NCBI GenBank assembly: GCA_947068385.1
Contig: CAMTBF010000001.1
Span: 1-26,404 of the forward strand
DNA from: an uncultured Lachnospiraceae bacterium
GTDB taxonomy: Bacteria > Bacillota > Clostridia > Lachnospirales > Lachnospiraceae
Length of the DNA: 26,404 nucleotides
Reading direction: 5' to 3'
In this document: positions 1 through 7,746 of the stretch, piece by piece
How the letters are laid out: every line of letters begins with the position of its first letter
Position numbering within the stretch: the stretch's first letter is position 1
Notes under the pieces: generated by a model
Seen by the model: the letters and a program-made list of their open reading frames with translations, nothing else
The model's database searches: none
What the model was told of the DNA's origin: nothing
Made by a program: the position numbers and the translations under genes

Positions 1-338
1 ATGGCGGCCACCCTGCCCTTCTCCTGCAGGAAGCCCAGCTCTATCTCCCCGATGATCTCCGCGCCGTTTTGCCGCAGGCGGTCCACAAGCGGGATGTCCG
101 TGGGCACCCCGGGGCTCAGCACCACGGTCTCCACCTGCCCCAGGATCTCCTCTGGCAGCTCTCCCGCCACACAGGCCGCCCTGCTCCCCGTGGGAAGCAG
201 CGCCCTGAGGTCCTCCTTCGTCAGCTTCTCGTTGCTGTCGTACAGCGTGACTTCGGCTTCCATGTATTCCAGACAGGCCACGGCGCTGATCCCGCTCAAA
301 CCGGAACCTACCACCAGGCATTTCTCTCCTGCTCTCAT
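1..338 (-). CDS. murD: UDP-N-acetylmuramoyl-L-alanine--D-glutamate ligase, N-terminal part (cut by window edge)
   Basis: MurD adds D-glutamate to UDP-MurNAc-L-Ala in the cytoplasm. Only the first 112 codons are present; the gene runs off the left edge. The visible part is the N-terminal Rossmann-like UDP-binding domain: VVGSGLSGISAV near residues 9-20, LSPGVPTDIP near 75-85 and GEIELGF near 98-104, all typical of MurD. The ATG at 338 is preceded by a purine-rich AGAGGGA about 7-10 bases upstream, and no other start lies in frame just upstream. It follows mraY by about 40 bases with no terminator between them, so it is co-transcribed in the dcw cluster. The central ATPase and C-terminal domains cannot be checked here. 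Confidence 0.9.
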   Translation of the reverse strand, partial: MRAGEKCLVVGSGLSGISAVACLEYMEAEVTLYDSNEKLTKEDLRALLPTGSRAACVAGELPEEILGQVETVVLSPGVPTDIPLVDRLRQNGAEIIGEIELGFLQEKGRVAA

Positions 339-380
339 TCCAAGTCCCTCTCTTATATCCTGATTTTGCCTCTTGCCGCC

Positions 381-1331
381 TCACATGCCCCACAGGGCCA
401 GCAGGCACATCAAAGCTGTAATGATGGTGAACAGCGCCGTGATCCTGGTCTCCGACCATCCGCAGAGCTCGAAGTGGTGGTGCAGAGGCGCCATCCTGAA
501 GATCCTCTTTCCCCCGCTTATCTTGAAATACCCCACCTGCAGGATGACGGAGCACACCTCCACCAGATAGATGACGCCGATCACCGCTATGTACAGGGGC
601 ATCTGCAGCATATAGGCGCAGCCCGCCACGAAGCCTCCCAGCGCCAAAGATCCCGTGTCCCCCATGAACACCGCCGCAGGGTGGACATTGAATAAAAGGA
701 ATCCCATCAGCGCCCCTGCCACGGCGCATGTCACCGGCTCTATCCCCGACGAGGTGCCGATGGCTACCACCGAGAAGAACACCGCCACCATCAGCGTCAC
801 GCTTCCCGCCAACCCGTCCAGCCCGTCCGTGAAGTTCGTCCCGTTGGCCGTCCCCAGGGTGACGAAGAACAGGATGGGGATGTTCCAGACACCGAAGTCC
901 AGATACCTCCCCGGCAGGAAGGGCACCCGCATGGCAAGGCTCACATCCGTATAGCGGGTCAGGTACCAGGCGAACACCGCCGTGACCAGGAGCTGCCCCA
1001 GGAGCTTCTGCCAGGGCGAGAGCCCCATGGAGCGCCTGCACACTACCTTTATGTAATCATCCATCAATCCCACCAGGCCGAAGCCGGCCGTCAGCAGCAG
1101 AATCGGCGCTATCTTTGGGTAATCCTTCAGGAACAGCAAGGAGGTGGCCGTCACGCTGAACAGAATCAATATGCCTCCCATAGTGGGCGTGCCCATCTTC
1201 TTCAGATGGGCGGCGGGCCCGTCGCTCCTGACCATCTGGCCGCATTTGAGCCACCGCAGGAACGGGATCAGCACCGGCCCCAGAACGGCGCTTGCAAAGA
1301 AGGAAATCATCACTGCTGTTATACTGCCCAT
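381..1331 (-). CDS. mraY: phospho-N-acetylmuramoyl-pentapeptide-transferase (MraY)
   Basis: MraY is the polytopic membrane enzyme that transfers phospho-MurNAc-pentapeptide to undecaprenyl phosphate, forming lipid I. The 316-residue protein is family length and has many hydrophobic segments. It shows the family signatures HLKKMGTPTMGG (about 42-53), the catalytic-type Asp pair in LMDDYIK (91-92), NFTDGLDG (166-173), MGDTGS (about 223-228) and the HHHFELCGW histidine triad (284-286). An earlier ATG at 1355 overlaps the stop of the upstream PBP gene as ATGA but has no ribosome site. The ATG at 1331 is preceded by GGAGG at 7-base spacing, so I chose it. Downstream lies murD. Confidence 0.95.
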   Translation of the reverse strand: MGSITAVMISFFASAVLGPVLIPFLRWLKCGQMVRSDGPAAHLKKMGTPTMGGILILFSVTATSLLFLKDYPKIAPILLLTAGFGLVGLMDDYIKVVCRRSMGLSPWQKLLGQLLVTAVFAWYLTRYTDVSLAMRVPFLPGRYLDFGVWNIPILFFVTLGTANGTNFTDGLDGLAGSVTLMVAVFFSVVAIGTSSGIEPVTCAVAGALMGFLLFNVHPAAVFMGDTGSLALGGFVAGCAYMLQMPLYIAVIGVIYLVEVCSVILQVGYFKISGGKRIFRMAPLHHHFELCGWSETRITALFTIITALMCLLALWGM

Positions 1332-1351
1332 AACTCTCCCTCCCACAAATA

Positions 1352-3076
1352 TCATTGTATGCCCAAATAGGGAAGAATATTCTCATAAAGCTGCCGAACG
1401 ATCGGCGCGGCCACCTGGCTGCCGTAATACACTCCCTGGGGATTGTTCACGATGGCGATGGCGATCACCTGGGGATCCTCCGCCGGGGCGAAGCCGATGA
1501 AGGAAGCGATGTAGCGCCCGCTGCCCCTGGGAAGGGTCTGGCTGGTGGCGGTCTTGCCTCCTATGCGGAAGCCCTCTACCTGGCCGTTGGCGCCGCTCCC
1601 CTCCTTCACCACCATCTCCAGGATGCCCCGCATGGTAGCGCTGGTCTCCTCCGACAGGATGCCCTCCGTCACCGGGTATTCGAAGCGTTCCACCACGTTC
1701 CCCTGGGCATCCAAGGTCTGTATGCCGAAGTGGGGCGTGATCCGCCTGCCCCCGTTTATGATGGAGGAAACGGTGGTCAGGAGCTGTACGGGGGTAATCT
1801 GGAAGGACTGGCCGAAGGCCACGGTGGCAAGCTCCACGTTGCCCATGTCCTCCTTCTTGTGCATGATGGTCCCGGCCTCTCCCGGAAGGTCTATGCCGGT
1901 CATCTTCTTCAGGCCGAATTTCTCGAAATAGCTGTAGTAATTGTCCACCCCCAGCCGCAGCCCCACGGTGATCAAGGCCGGGTTGCAGGAGTTCATCATG
2001 GTGTGGGTGAAGTCCTGGCTGCCGTGGCCTGCCCTCTTGTGGCAGTGGATCCGCCGGTCGTCCACCATGATGAAGCCGGGGCAGTTGAAGCTGCTCTGGG
2101 GCGTCACCACACCGGCCTCAAGGCCTGCCGCCGCGGTGATGATCTTGAAGGTGGAGCCCGGTTCGTATGTATCGTTGATGCAGCCGTTGCGCCAGATGCC
2201 GTTCAATATGTCCTGGGATTCCTCCTGGCTGATGTTCTCTGGCGTTCCCTCCGGCAGCTCGAAGGGATTGTTCAAATCGAACTCCGGCACGTTGACGCAG
2301 GCGTAGATCTCGCCGTTCTGGGGGTTCATCACCAGGACGGACACGCTGTCCGCCTCCTTGGTGGCCATGGCCTGCTCTGCCAGCTGGGTGGCGTAGGACT
2401 GGATGTTCCTGTCCAGGCTGATGCAGAGGTCCAGGCCGCTCACCGGTTCCCTGCGCCGCTCCCCCGCCGCCTCCACCTCGATGCCCTTGGCGTCCGTCAC
2501 GGTCAGGATCTCCCCCGGCTCCCCCTGAAGGTATTCATCATAGACCACCTCCAGCCCGATGATCCCCTGGTTGTCGCCTCCGGTGAAGCCCAATACCTTG
2601 CTGGCCAGGTCGTCGTAAGGATAGTACCGCTTGTAGTCCTCATCCACCTTTACCCCGGCCAGGTCGTACTCCCGTATCCTGTCCCCCAGCTCCTTGTCCA
2701 CATTGCTCTTGATGCGCTCCATGGAAGAATACTTCTCCACCCTCTTCCGCACATAGTCCTCGGACAGCTCCAGCTCTCTGGTCAGGATTTCGATGACCTC
2801 CTCCGGATCCTCCAGCTGGTTGTGGATGACGGATATGGTGCACACTGTCCTGTTGTCCGCCAGCACCGTGCCGCTCCTGTCCAGGATGCGGCCCCTGGCC
2901 GCCTTGATGCTGCGCTCCCTCTCATGGAGCTGGTCGGCCATAGCGGAATAATGCTCCGCCTCCCACACGCACAGGTACACCAGCCTTCCGAGCAATCCTA
3001 AGAAAATGCCGGTACAGACAAGGAAGATGGTCAGGATCTTCTTTCTGTGGAATATTTTATTGTTGTCTGTCAGCAT
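1352..3076 (-). CDS. class B penicillin-binding protein (FtsI/SpoVD-type transpeptidase), 574 aa
   Basis: This is a monofunctional peptidoglycan D,D-transpeptidase anchored by one N-terminal membrane helix (about residues 13-36). A PBP dimerisation domain follows (RGRILDRSGTVLADN near 61-75), then the transpeptidase domain. Two active-site motifs are canonical: S308-T-F-K (in YEPGSTFKI) and S363-C-N. The third reads K508-T-A in GGKTATSQ, where class B enzymes normally have KTG. There is no C-terminal PASTA domain. Its place as the second PBP, just before mraY, matches spoVD in the Bacillus subtilis cluster, but the sequence alone does not separate sporulation SpoVD from division FtsI. The ATG at 3076 has GAGG five bases upstream, and the stop overlaps an in-frame upstream mraY ATG. 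Confidence 0.93.
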   Translation of the reverse strand: MLTDNNKIFHRKKILTIFLVCTGIFLGLLGRLVYLCVWEAEHYSAMADQLHERERSIKAARGRILDRSGTVLADNRTVCTISVIHNQLEDPEEVIEILTRELELSEDYVRKRVEKYSSMERIKSNVDKELGDRIREYDLAGVKVDEDYKRYYPYDDLASKVLGFTGGDNQGIIGLEVVYDEYLQGEPGEILTVTDAKGIEVEAAGERRREPVSGLDLCISLDRNIQSYATQLAEQAMATKEADSVSVLVMNPQNGEIYACVNVPEFDLNNPFELPEGTPENISQEESQDILNGIWRNGCINDTYEPGSTFKIITAAAGLEAGVVTPQSSFNCPGFIMVDDRRIHCHKRAGHGSQDFTHTMMNSCNPALITVGLRLGVDNYYSYFEKFGLKKMTGIDLPGEAGTIMHKKEDMGNVELATVAFGQSFQITPVQLLTTVSSIINGGRRITPHFGIQTLDAQGNVVERFEYPVTEGILSEETSATMRGILEMVVKEGSGANGQVEGFRIGGKTATSQTLPRGSGRYIASFIGFAPAEDPQVIAIAIVNNPQGVYYGSQVAAPIVRQLYENILPYLGIQ

Positions 3077-3138
3077 GTATGCCTCATGGTAAGGTCTTAC
3101 TATACTCTATTCCCGTCCCCATGAGGTTATGATAAGGT

Positions 3139-5403
3139 TTACTCCGCCAGATCCGGGCTCGTGGGCAGATTGGGGTTCACCGGTATGTCGGGGTTCGGCA
3201 CGGATTCGCCCTGGGTGGCGGGCGGGCCGGCGCCTTCTCCCTGGCCGCCTTCGCCGCCCTCTCCCTGGCTTCCGCCCTCCGGATCCTGGCCCTCAGGGCT
3301 TCCGCCCTCGGGGCTCTGGCCGTTTCCCTGAGGATCGCCGCCTTCCCCGCCGGCTCCTTCCCCGGCTCCGCCCTCAGAGCCCTCCGCGCCCTGGCCGCCC
3401 TCCTCTCCGCCCTCCTGGCCTCCTTCGGGGGCCGGCGGGGCGTACTGCCCGAGGATGGACTGCTGCAGCGCGTCCAGCTCCTGCTGCTCCTCCTCCGTGA
3501 CCCCCTCGGTCATGAAGATGTTCAGATAGGGAAGGGCCTCTGTGAGGATGTTGCGCACGATCTTCGTGGCGTACCTGGCGTTTCCCTGCTTGTCGGAATT
3601 GGGCCTGTCCACCACCACGTAGATCGCCACCTGCGGGTCGTCCGCCGGGGCGTATCCGATGAAGGATACCACATGCTCCGTCTCGGAACGCTTGTGGGTG
3701 TTCGGGTCTATGGTCTCCGCCGTACCGGTCTTGCCCCCTATCATGTAGCCCGCCGGCCTGGCCGTCTTGCCGGTGCCGTATTCTACCACGGCCTTACAAT
3801 ACTGCCTGATCAGCTCGGAGGTGGATTCGGAGATGGTCTGCTTCAGGACTCTGGGCTCGATGTTCTGCACTGTGGCGCCGTTGACATTGGTGATCTTGTT
3901 CACCACATGGGGCTCATAGTAATAACCGCCGTTGATCAGGGAGCAGAACCCCGCGATCATCTCGATCATGGTCACGTTGAAATTCTGGCCAAAGCTGTTG
4001 GTGGCCAGGTCCGTGGGCCCCATATTGTCCGCCACGTAGACCAGGCTGGCGGTCCTGGCCTCCCCCGCCAGGTCGATGTTGGTCTTCAGGCCGATGTTGA
4101 AGATCTGCTGGAACTCGCAGAACTCGTCCTTCCCCAGGGCCTGGGCGATCTTCATCATGGACACGTTGCAGGAGTTTGCCACCGCCTGTTCCAGGGTGAG
4201 CCACCCTTCCGGGCCGTTGTGGCACTTGATGTCGTAGTCCCCGATCTCCATGACGCCGGTGCACTCCAGGTTCAGGTCCGGGGCGATGGCGCCGTCCTCC
4301 AGGGCCGCCGCCACGGTAAAGGGCTTGGCGGTGGATCCCGGCTCGTAGGTGCCCGTGATGCAATAATTCTGCCACAGGTAGTTCAGGTTCACGTACAGCT
4401 GGTCCTCGCTCAGGGTATCCAGCACCTCCTGGGTGATGATGGTGTCCGTCTTCCTGATCTCCTTGTACCCGGCCGCGTTGGTCACCTCCTCCAGCAGCCT
4501 GGTGCCCAGGAGGCTGTCCGTGTTCCGCACATCGTTCAGGTCATAGGGAGGGTAGCTCGCCATGGCCAGCACCTCCCCCGTGTTCACATTCATCATGACG
4601 CAGCCCACGTTCTCCGCGCCGTTGCCCGGCGTGAAGGAGTCCTTCTGCTCGTCGTTGAACTGCTTTAAGTATTTCTCCACAATCATCTGGAGGTTGGCGT
4701 CGATGGTGGTATGAAGGTCATAGCCGTCCACCGCTGATTTCACGGTGCGCTCCAGGGTCAGGTCATCGTTCAGGTAGCCGTACTCCCTGCCGTTGACTCC
4801 GTTCAAGATATCGTTGTAATACTCCTCCAGCCCGTATTTTCCCACATTGTCCCTGCCGGAGAACCCTATCACGTCCGCCGCCAGGGAGTTGTATGGATAG
4901 ATCCGCCGGTACTCCTCCTCGAACCAGACCCCCTGTATGTTGGAATCCGCGCTCTGGGCCTCCTGGAACCCGCTGATCTCCTCGTAGGTCAGCTGCCTCA
5001 GCGGCACATACCAGGATGATTTCTTGTTCTTCGTGACGTGCTCCCTGACCTCGCCCATGTCCAGGTCGAAATGCTCGCCCAGGGCCTTCAGGGTAGGCTC
5101 CAGGTACTGGGACTTGTAGTTCATCACCTTGGCGTCTATGACCAGGTTGTACACCTTCTCGCTGGTGGCCAGCCTGGTCCCCTTCACGTCCAGGATGTTC
5201 CCCCGCCTGTAGGGAATGGTGGTGGAGGTGTACTGCTGCTGGGAGAGCACCTGCTTCTGGTACTCCGTCTCGTTTTCCCTTGTAATCCACACCAGCCGGA
5301 CAGTCAGGCCGATGAACATGAGCAGCAGCAGGATGAACAGGACCACCAGCTTTTTCTGCATTTTTATCGAAAATTTCTTCGCGTTTTTGTTGGTCATCTT
5401 CAC
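3139..5403 (-). CDS. class B penicillin-binding protein (FtsI/PBP2-type transpeptidase) with Gly/Glu-rich C-terminal tail
   Basis: This 754-residue transpeptidase is likely the septal one, as the first PBP after the FtsL-like gene (the pbpB/ftsI position in Bacillus). A membrane helix spans about residues 17-40. The dimerisation domain begins near RRGNILDVKGT (66-76). The transpeptidase domain has all three motifs intact: S357-T-A-K (in YEPGSTAKP), S411-C-N and K558-T-G (in GGKTGTAE). After the catalytic domain, about 100 residues (655-754) are a low-complexity Gly/Glu/Gln/Ser/Pro tail ending in Asn/Pro-rich sequence; no PASTA domain is visible. The start at 5403 is GTG with AGAGG six bases upstream; an ATG two codons later (5397) is the alternative. 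It lies about 10 bases after the FtsL-like gene. Confidence 0.93.
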   Translation of the reverse strand: MKMTNKNAKKFSIKMQKKLVVLFILLLLMFIGLTVRLVWITRENETEYQKQVLSQQQYTSTTIPYRRGNILDVKGTRLATSEKVYNLVIDAKVMNYKSQYLEPTLKALGEHFDLDMGEVREHVTKNKKSSWYVPLRQLTYEEISGFQEAQSADSNIQGVWFEEEYRRIYPYNSLAADVIGFSGRDNVGKYGLEEYYNDILNGVNGREYGYLNDDLTLERTVKSAVDGYDLHTTIDANLQMIVEKYLKQFNDEQKDSFTPGNGAENVGCVMMNVNTGEVLAMASYPPYDLNDVRNTDSLLGTRLLEEVTNAAGYKEIRKTDTIITQEVLDTLSEDQLYVNLNYLWQNYCITGTYEPGSTAKPFTVAAALEDGAIAPDLNLECTGVMEIGDYDIKCHNGPEGWLTLEQAVANSCNVSMMKIAQALGKDEFCEFQQIFNIGLKTNIDLAGEARTASLVYVADNMGPTDLATNSFGQNFNVTMIEMIAGFCSLINGGYYYEPHVVNKITNVNGATVQNIEPRVLKQTISESTSELIRQYCKAVVEYGTGKTARPAGYMIGGKTGTAETIDPNTHKRSETEHVVSFIGYAPADDPQVAIYVVVDRPNSDKQGNARYATKIVRNILTEALPYLNIFMTEGVTEEEQQELDALQQSILGQYAPPAPEGGQEGGEEGGQGAEGSEGGAGEGAGGEGGDPQGNGQSPEGGSPEGQDPEGGSQGEGGEGGQGEGAGPPATQGESVPNPDIPVNPNLPTSPDLAE

Positions 5404-5412
5404 GCCGCACCT

Positions 5413-5919
5413 CTATTTGCCGCTTCCGGTCACCCGGCGCATGTAATCGCCTTCCTGATTCTCGTATTCCACGATCTGCCCTTCCTCCGCGTAGCCCATG
5501 CCCAGCTCCCCGATGGCCACCCGCTTGATTTCCTCCAGGTCGATGCCGCTGACGATCCGGTTGTACTCCTCATCGTTGGAGAGCTTCAGGCCGTTGAGCT
5601 CGCTCTCCATGTCCGCCACGGTCTTGGTCAGGGTGGTCAGGTCGGACTGCAGCTGGATATAGTTCACCAAAATGAAGGCCGCCGCGCACAGAGCCGCCGC
5701 CAGGAACATGACGTAGCCCGCGCTCATATGCCTGGCCTTCTCCCGGTTCTTGCGTATCTCCGGATGGGGCTTTTTCCTCGGTGCCTGCTCCCACTGTTCC
5801 TGTATATCGATTTTCCTTACTGTATTTCCATGGATGTACCCGCCGCGGTTCCCTCCCCGGTACGCCCTCCTGTCCTCCTCATATGCGTTCTGCCGATAGC
5901 TCCTTCTATTCTGGCCCAT
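5413..5919 (-). CDS. ftsL: FtsL/DivIC-like cell division protein
   Basis: This small bitopic protein of 168 residues probably belongs to the FtsL/FtsB/DivIC divisome complex. Its position between rsmH and the first class B PBP is the standard ftsL position. The N-terminus (about 1-65) is cytoplasmic-looking, rich in Arg, Gly, Tyr and Glu. One membrane helix lies at about 67-88 (GYVMFLAAALCAAAFILVNY), followed by a heptad-like stretch (about 89-120, LQSDLTTLTKTVADMESEL) that should form an extracytoplasmic coiled coil. FtsL sequences diverge strongly, so the call rests on topology and context. The frame is open further upstream inside rsmH, but the ATG at 5919 is the first start after the rsmH stop. 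No strong Shine-Dalgarno sequence is seen. Confidence 0.8.
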   Translation of the reverse strand: MGQNRRSYRQNAYEEDRRAYRGGNRGGYIHGNTVRKIDIQEQWEQAPRKKPHPEIRKNREKARHMSAGYVMFLAAALCAAAFILVNYIQLQSDLTTLTKTVADMESELNGLKLSNDEEYNRIVSGIDLEEIKRVAIGELGMGYAEEGQIVEYENQEGDYMRRVTGSGK

Positions 5920-5984
5920 ATCAATACCCGCTTTCTTCGTCTTGATTTCATGCTCCCCGGATAGCCATGGATCCGGCTTGTCCC

Positions 5985-6914
5985 CTACGCTTTTTCGAAC
6001 ACCCGCAGCTTCGCGCTCTTCGAGCGGCTGTTCTGTGCGAGCTCTTCCTCTCCGGGCAGAATGGGCTTCTTTGTCACCACGGTGCCCTTTGATACCTTTC
6101 CGCACACGCATACCGGAAATTCCGGCGGGCAGGTGCAGGGATTCTCGTTTTTCCGGAAAGCCGCCTTCACCAGGCGGTCCTCCAGGGAATGGAAGGTGAT
6201 GACGCACAGCCTCCCACCCGGATTCAGTATATCGATGAAATCATCCAGCGAGTCCCGGAGCACCTCCAGCTCCCTGTTGCATTCGATCCGTATGGCCTGG
6301 AAGGTCTGTTTGGAGGGATGGCCGTCGCGGCGCATCCTGGCCGGAATGGCCCCCCGGATGATCTCATTTAATGCAAAAGTAGTCTCGATGGGCCCCTCCT
6401 GCCTGGCTCTGACAATGTGCTTGGCGATATTCTTCGCGAAGCGGTCCTCCCCGTAATCCCTGATGATGCGGTAGAGGTCGCCCTCCGGATAGCCGTTCAC
6501 GATGTCCCTGGCCGTCAGCGTCTGCCTGCGGTCCATGCGCATGTCCAGCGCAGCGTCGAAGCGGTAGGAAAAGCCCCTTTCCTGATTGTCGAACTGGTAG
6601 GAGGATACGCCCAGGTCGATCACGATGCCGTCCGCGCCTTTCACGCCCTCCGCGGAGAGCGCGGCCCGCATGTTGCAGTAATTGTCCCGCAGCAGGGTCA
6701 CCCTGTCCGCGAAGGCTGCCAGCCGCTGCCCTGCCGCCGCTATGGCCTCGCCGTCCTGGTCGATGCCGTAGAGATGGCCGCCTGCAAGCCGCCTGCACAC
6801 CTCCAGGGCATGTCCGCCGCCCCCTAAGGTGCCGTCCACGTAGATGCCCTCCGGCTTGATATGAAGCTGTTCGATGGTCTCCTTCAAAAGCACGGAGTAA
6901 TGCCGAAATTCCAT
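5985..6914 (-). CDS. rsmH: 16S rRNA (cytosine(1402)-N(4))-methyltransferase RsmH
   Basis: RsmH (MraW) N4-methylates C1402 of 16S rRNA in the decoding centre, using S-adenosylmethionine. At 309 residues it is family length. It opens with [13 protein letters not shown], then shows the SAM-binding glycine loop [10 protein letters not shown] (27-36), GIDQD (about 50-54), [17 protein letters not shown] (about 102-118), [12 protein letters not shown] (about 199-210) and [10 protein letters not shown] (about 241-250). It ends with [14 protein letters not shown] four-cysteine cluster, [13 protein letters not shown] (260-272), lies near the C-terminus, as often seen in Firmicutes RsmH. It lies 14 bases after mraZ and is co-transcribed with it. 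Confidence 0.97.
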   Translation of the reverse strand: MEFRHYSVLLKETIEQLHIKPEGIYVDGTLGGGGHALEVCRRLAGGHLYGIDQDGEAIAAAGQRLAAFADRVTLLRDNYCNMRAALSAEGVKGADGIVIDLGVSSYQFDNQERGFSYRFDAALDMRMDRRQTLTARDIVNGYPEGDLYRIIRDYGEDRFAKNIAKHIVRARQEGPIETTFALNEIIRGAIPARMRRDGHPSKQTFQAIRIECNRELEVLRDSLDDFIDILNPGGRLCVITFHSLEDRLVKAAFRKNENPCTCPPEFPVCVCGKVSKGTVVTKKPILPGEEELAQNSRSKSAKLRVFEKA

Positions 6915-6928
6915 GGACGCCCCCTCTC

Positions 6929-7360
6929 CTAAATGGTCAGCCCAAGGTTCATCACGCCCTTGGATATGGCATTGATGTCCACGGTGTCATTGTTGGCCTT
7001 CCACCGCTCCAGGCTCCAGATCTCGATGCGGCTTCCCATGCCGGCCAGCACCACATCCTTCTCCAGCCCTGCGAAATCCCGCAGATCCTGGGGCATCAGG
7101 ATACGGCCCTGCTTGTCCACGGTCACGGGCTGGGCCCCCGACAGGAAGAACCTGGCGAACTGCCTGGCCTCCTCGCTCATCAGGGGCAGGGATGCCAGCT
7201 TTCCCTCGAAGACCTTCCAGTCGTCATTGGCATACACGTAGAGACAGTCGTCCATCCCTTTCGATACCACGAACTCATCCCCCAGGATCTCCCGGTATTT
7301 CGAAGGAATGCTCAGCCTGCCCTTGGGGTCGATCGTATGATTGTATTTGCCCATGAACAT
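6929..7360 (-). CDS. mraZ: transcriptional regulator MraZ
   Basis: MraZ is the small ring-forming DNA-binding protein that heads dcw operons and represses its own promoter in characterised bacteria. The 143-residue protein has two SpoVT/AbrB-like half domains, each with the family DxxxR motif: DPKGR near residues 10-14 and DKQGR near 83-87. The start [15 protein letters not shown] matches MraZ proteins that begin at this point, so I chose the ATG at 7360. Two in-frame GTG codons just upstream (from 7372) fall within a GGTGGTGAT stretch that can serve as the ribosome site. Upstream lie a sigma-A type promoter and GTGGGA repeats that look like its own operator. Confidence 0.95.
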   Translation of the reverse strand: MFMGKYNHTIDPKGRLSIPSKYREILGDEFVVSKGMDDCLYVYANDDWKVFEGKLASLPLMSEEARQFARFFLSGAQPVTVDKQGRILMPQDLRDFAGLEKDVVLAGMGSRIEIWSLERWKANNDTVDINAISKGVMNLGLTI

Positions 7361-7426
7361 CCCAATCACCACCCGCCAACGCCGGAACCGGCACTGAATC
7401 CTCGCATTCCGACCCCTTTTTGGACT

Positions 7427-7468
7427 TTCATCCCACTTTATGGGTTTTCATGCCATATTCATCCCACT
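7427..7468 (-). promoter_or_regulatory. putative MraZ operator (GTGGGA repeats)
   Basis: On the minus strand the 11-mer AGTGGGATGAA occurs twice exactly, at 7468-7458 and 7437-7427. A degenerate copy, ATGGCATGAA, lies between them at 7456-7447. The offsets of 11 and 20 bases keep the copies near the same face of the helix. MraZ is known to bind repeated TGGG(N)-type boxes next to its own promoter, and these repeats begin right at the predicted transcription start. The assignment is inferred from repeat structure and position. Confidence 0.7.
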
Positions 7469-7477
7469 ACCTTATTG

Positions 7478-7506
7478 ATTTTAATATAGAATTCGTCATT
7501 TGACAA
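7478..7506 (-). promoter_or_regulatory. sigma-A type promoter of the mraZ/dcw cluster
   Basis: On the minus strand, TTGTCA (7506-7501) is followed by a 17-base spacer and TAAAAT (7483-7478), one mismatch from each consensus hexamer. The predicted start is near 7470, giving a leader of about 110 bases before mraZ. The upstream gene lgt ends at its own terminator, so the cluster needs a promoter here. Confidence 0.7.
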
Positions 7507-7577
7507 GCCGAAAGTTTGTGCGGTGGGGAAGCCGGAAGTGGAATGAGCCTGCCGGAACGGCCGTGGATGAGGTTTTT

Positions 7578-7595
7578 GGCACAAGATATTGTGCC
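7578..7595. repeat. perfect palindrome GGCACAAGATATTGTGCC
   Basis: The arms GGCACAA and TTGTGCC are perfectly complementary around a 4-base centre. It lies about 70 bases upstream of the mraZ -35 and about 85 bases past the lgt terminator. It has no U-tract on either side, so it is not an intrinsic terminator. It could be an operator for an unknown regulator; the function is not known. Confidence 0.5.
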
Positions 7596-7676
7596 CGGGA
7601 ACCTGATGAGGTACAGATATAGATTCTTGCGCACAGCGAAATTTTTTTGAGGCCGCCGGGATCCAAGGCGGGAAAC

Positions 7677-7719
7677 ATAAAAGGCCCGCTGTCCCAAAAA
7701 CAGGAATCAGCAGACCTTT
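7677..7719 (-). terminator. intrinsic terminator after lgt
   Basis: On the minus strand AAAGGTCTGCTG pairs with CAGCGGGCCTTT over 12 positions, two of them G-U, around a loop of about 16 bases. It is followed by TTTTAT. The U-tail is short, so termination may be partial, letting some transcripts continue into the mraZ cluster. It begins about 27 bases after the lgt stop. Confidence 0.65.
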
Positions 7720-7746
7720 TGTCGTTATTTCGCCTTTATTCGATTT

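Larger units (their letters stand above)
7361..7679. other. intergenic region between lgt terminator and mraZ
   Basis: No convincing gene lies here. The region holds the mraZ promoter and MraZ-box-like repeats (reported separately), a perfect 7-4-7 palindrome at 7578-7595, and a small GCCGG/CCGGC inverted repeat close to the mraZ ribosome site. Two short minus-strand open frames over 7467-7697 resemble nothing and cover the promoter, so I leave them out. Confidence 0.7.

Noticed and set aside
1355..3001. 548-codon plus-strand open frame opposite the second PBP
   Set aside because: It is antisense to a clear transpeptidase and has the same compositional artefact.
5920..6207. Upstream extension of the FtsL-like gene into rsmH
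   Set aside because: It would overlap rsmH by over 200 bases and adds a compositionally odd Arg/Gly/Glu-rich stretch; the ATG at 5919 suffices.
7467..7697. Short minus-strand open frames upstream of mraZ
   Set aside because: They cover the mraZ promoter and the lgt terminator, have no ribosome site, and resemble nothing I recognise.
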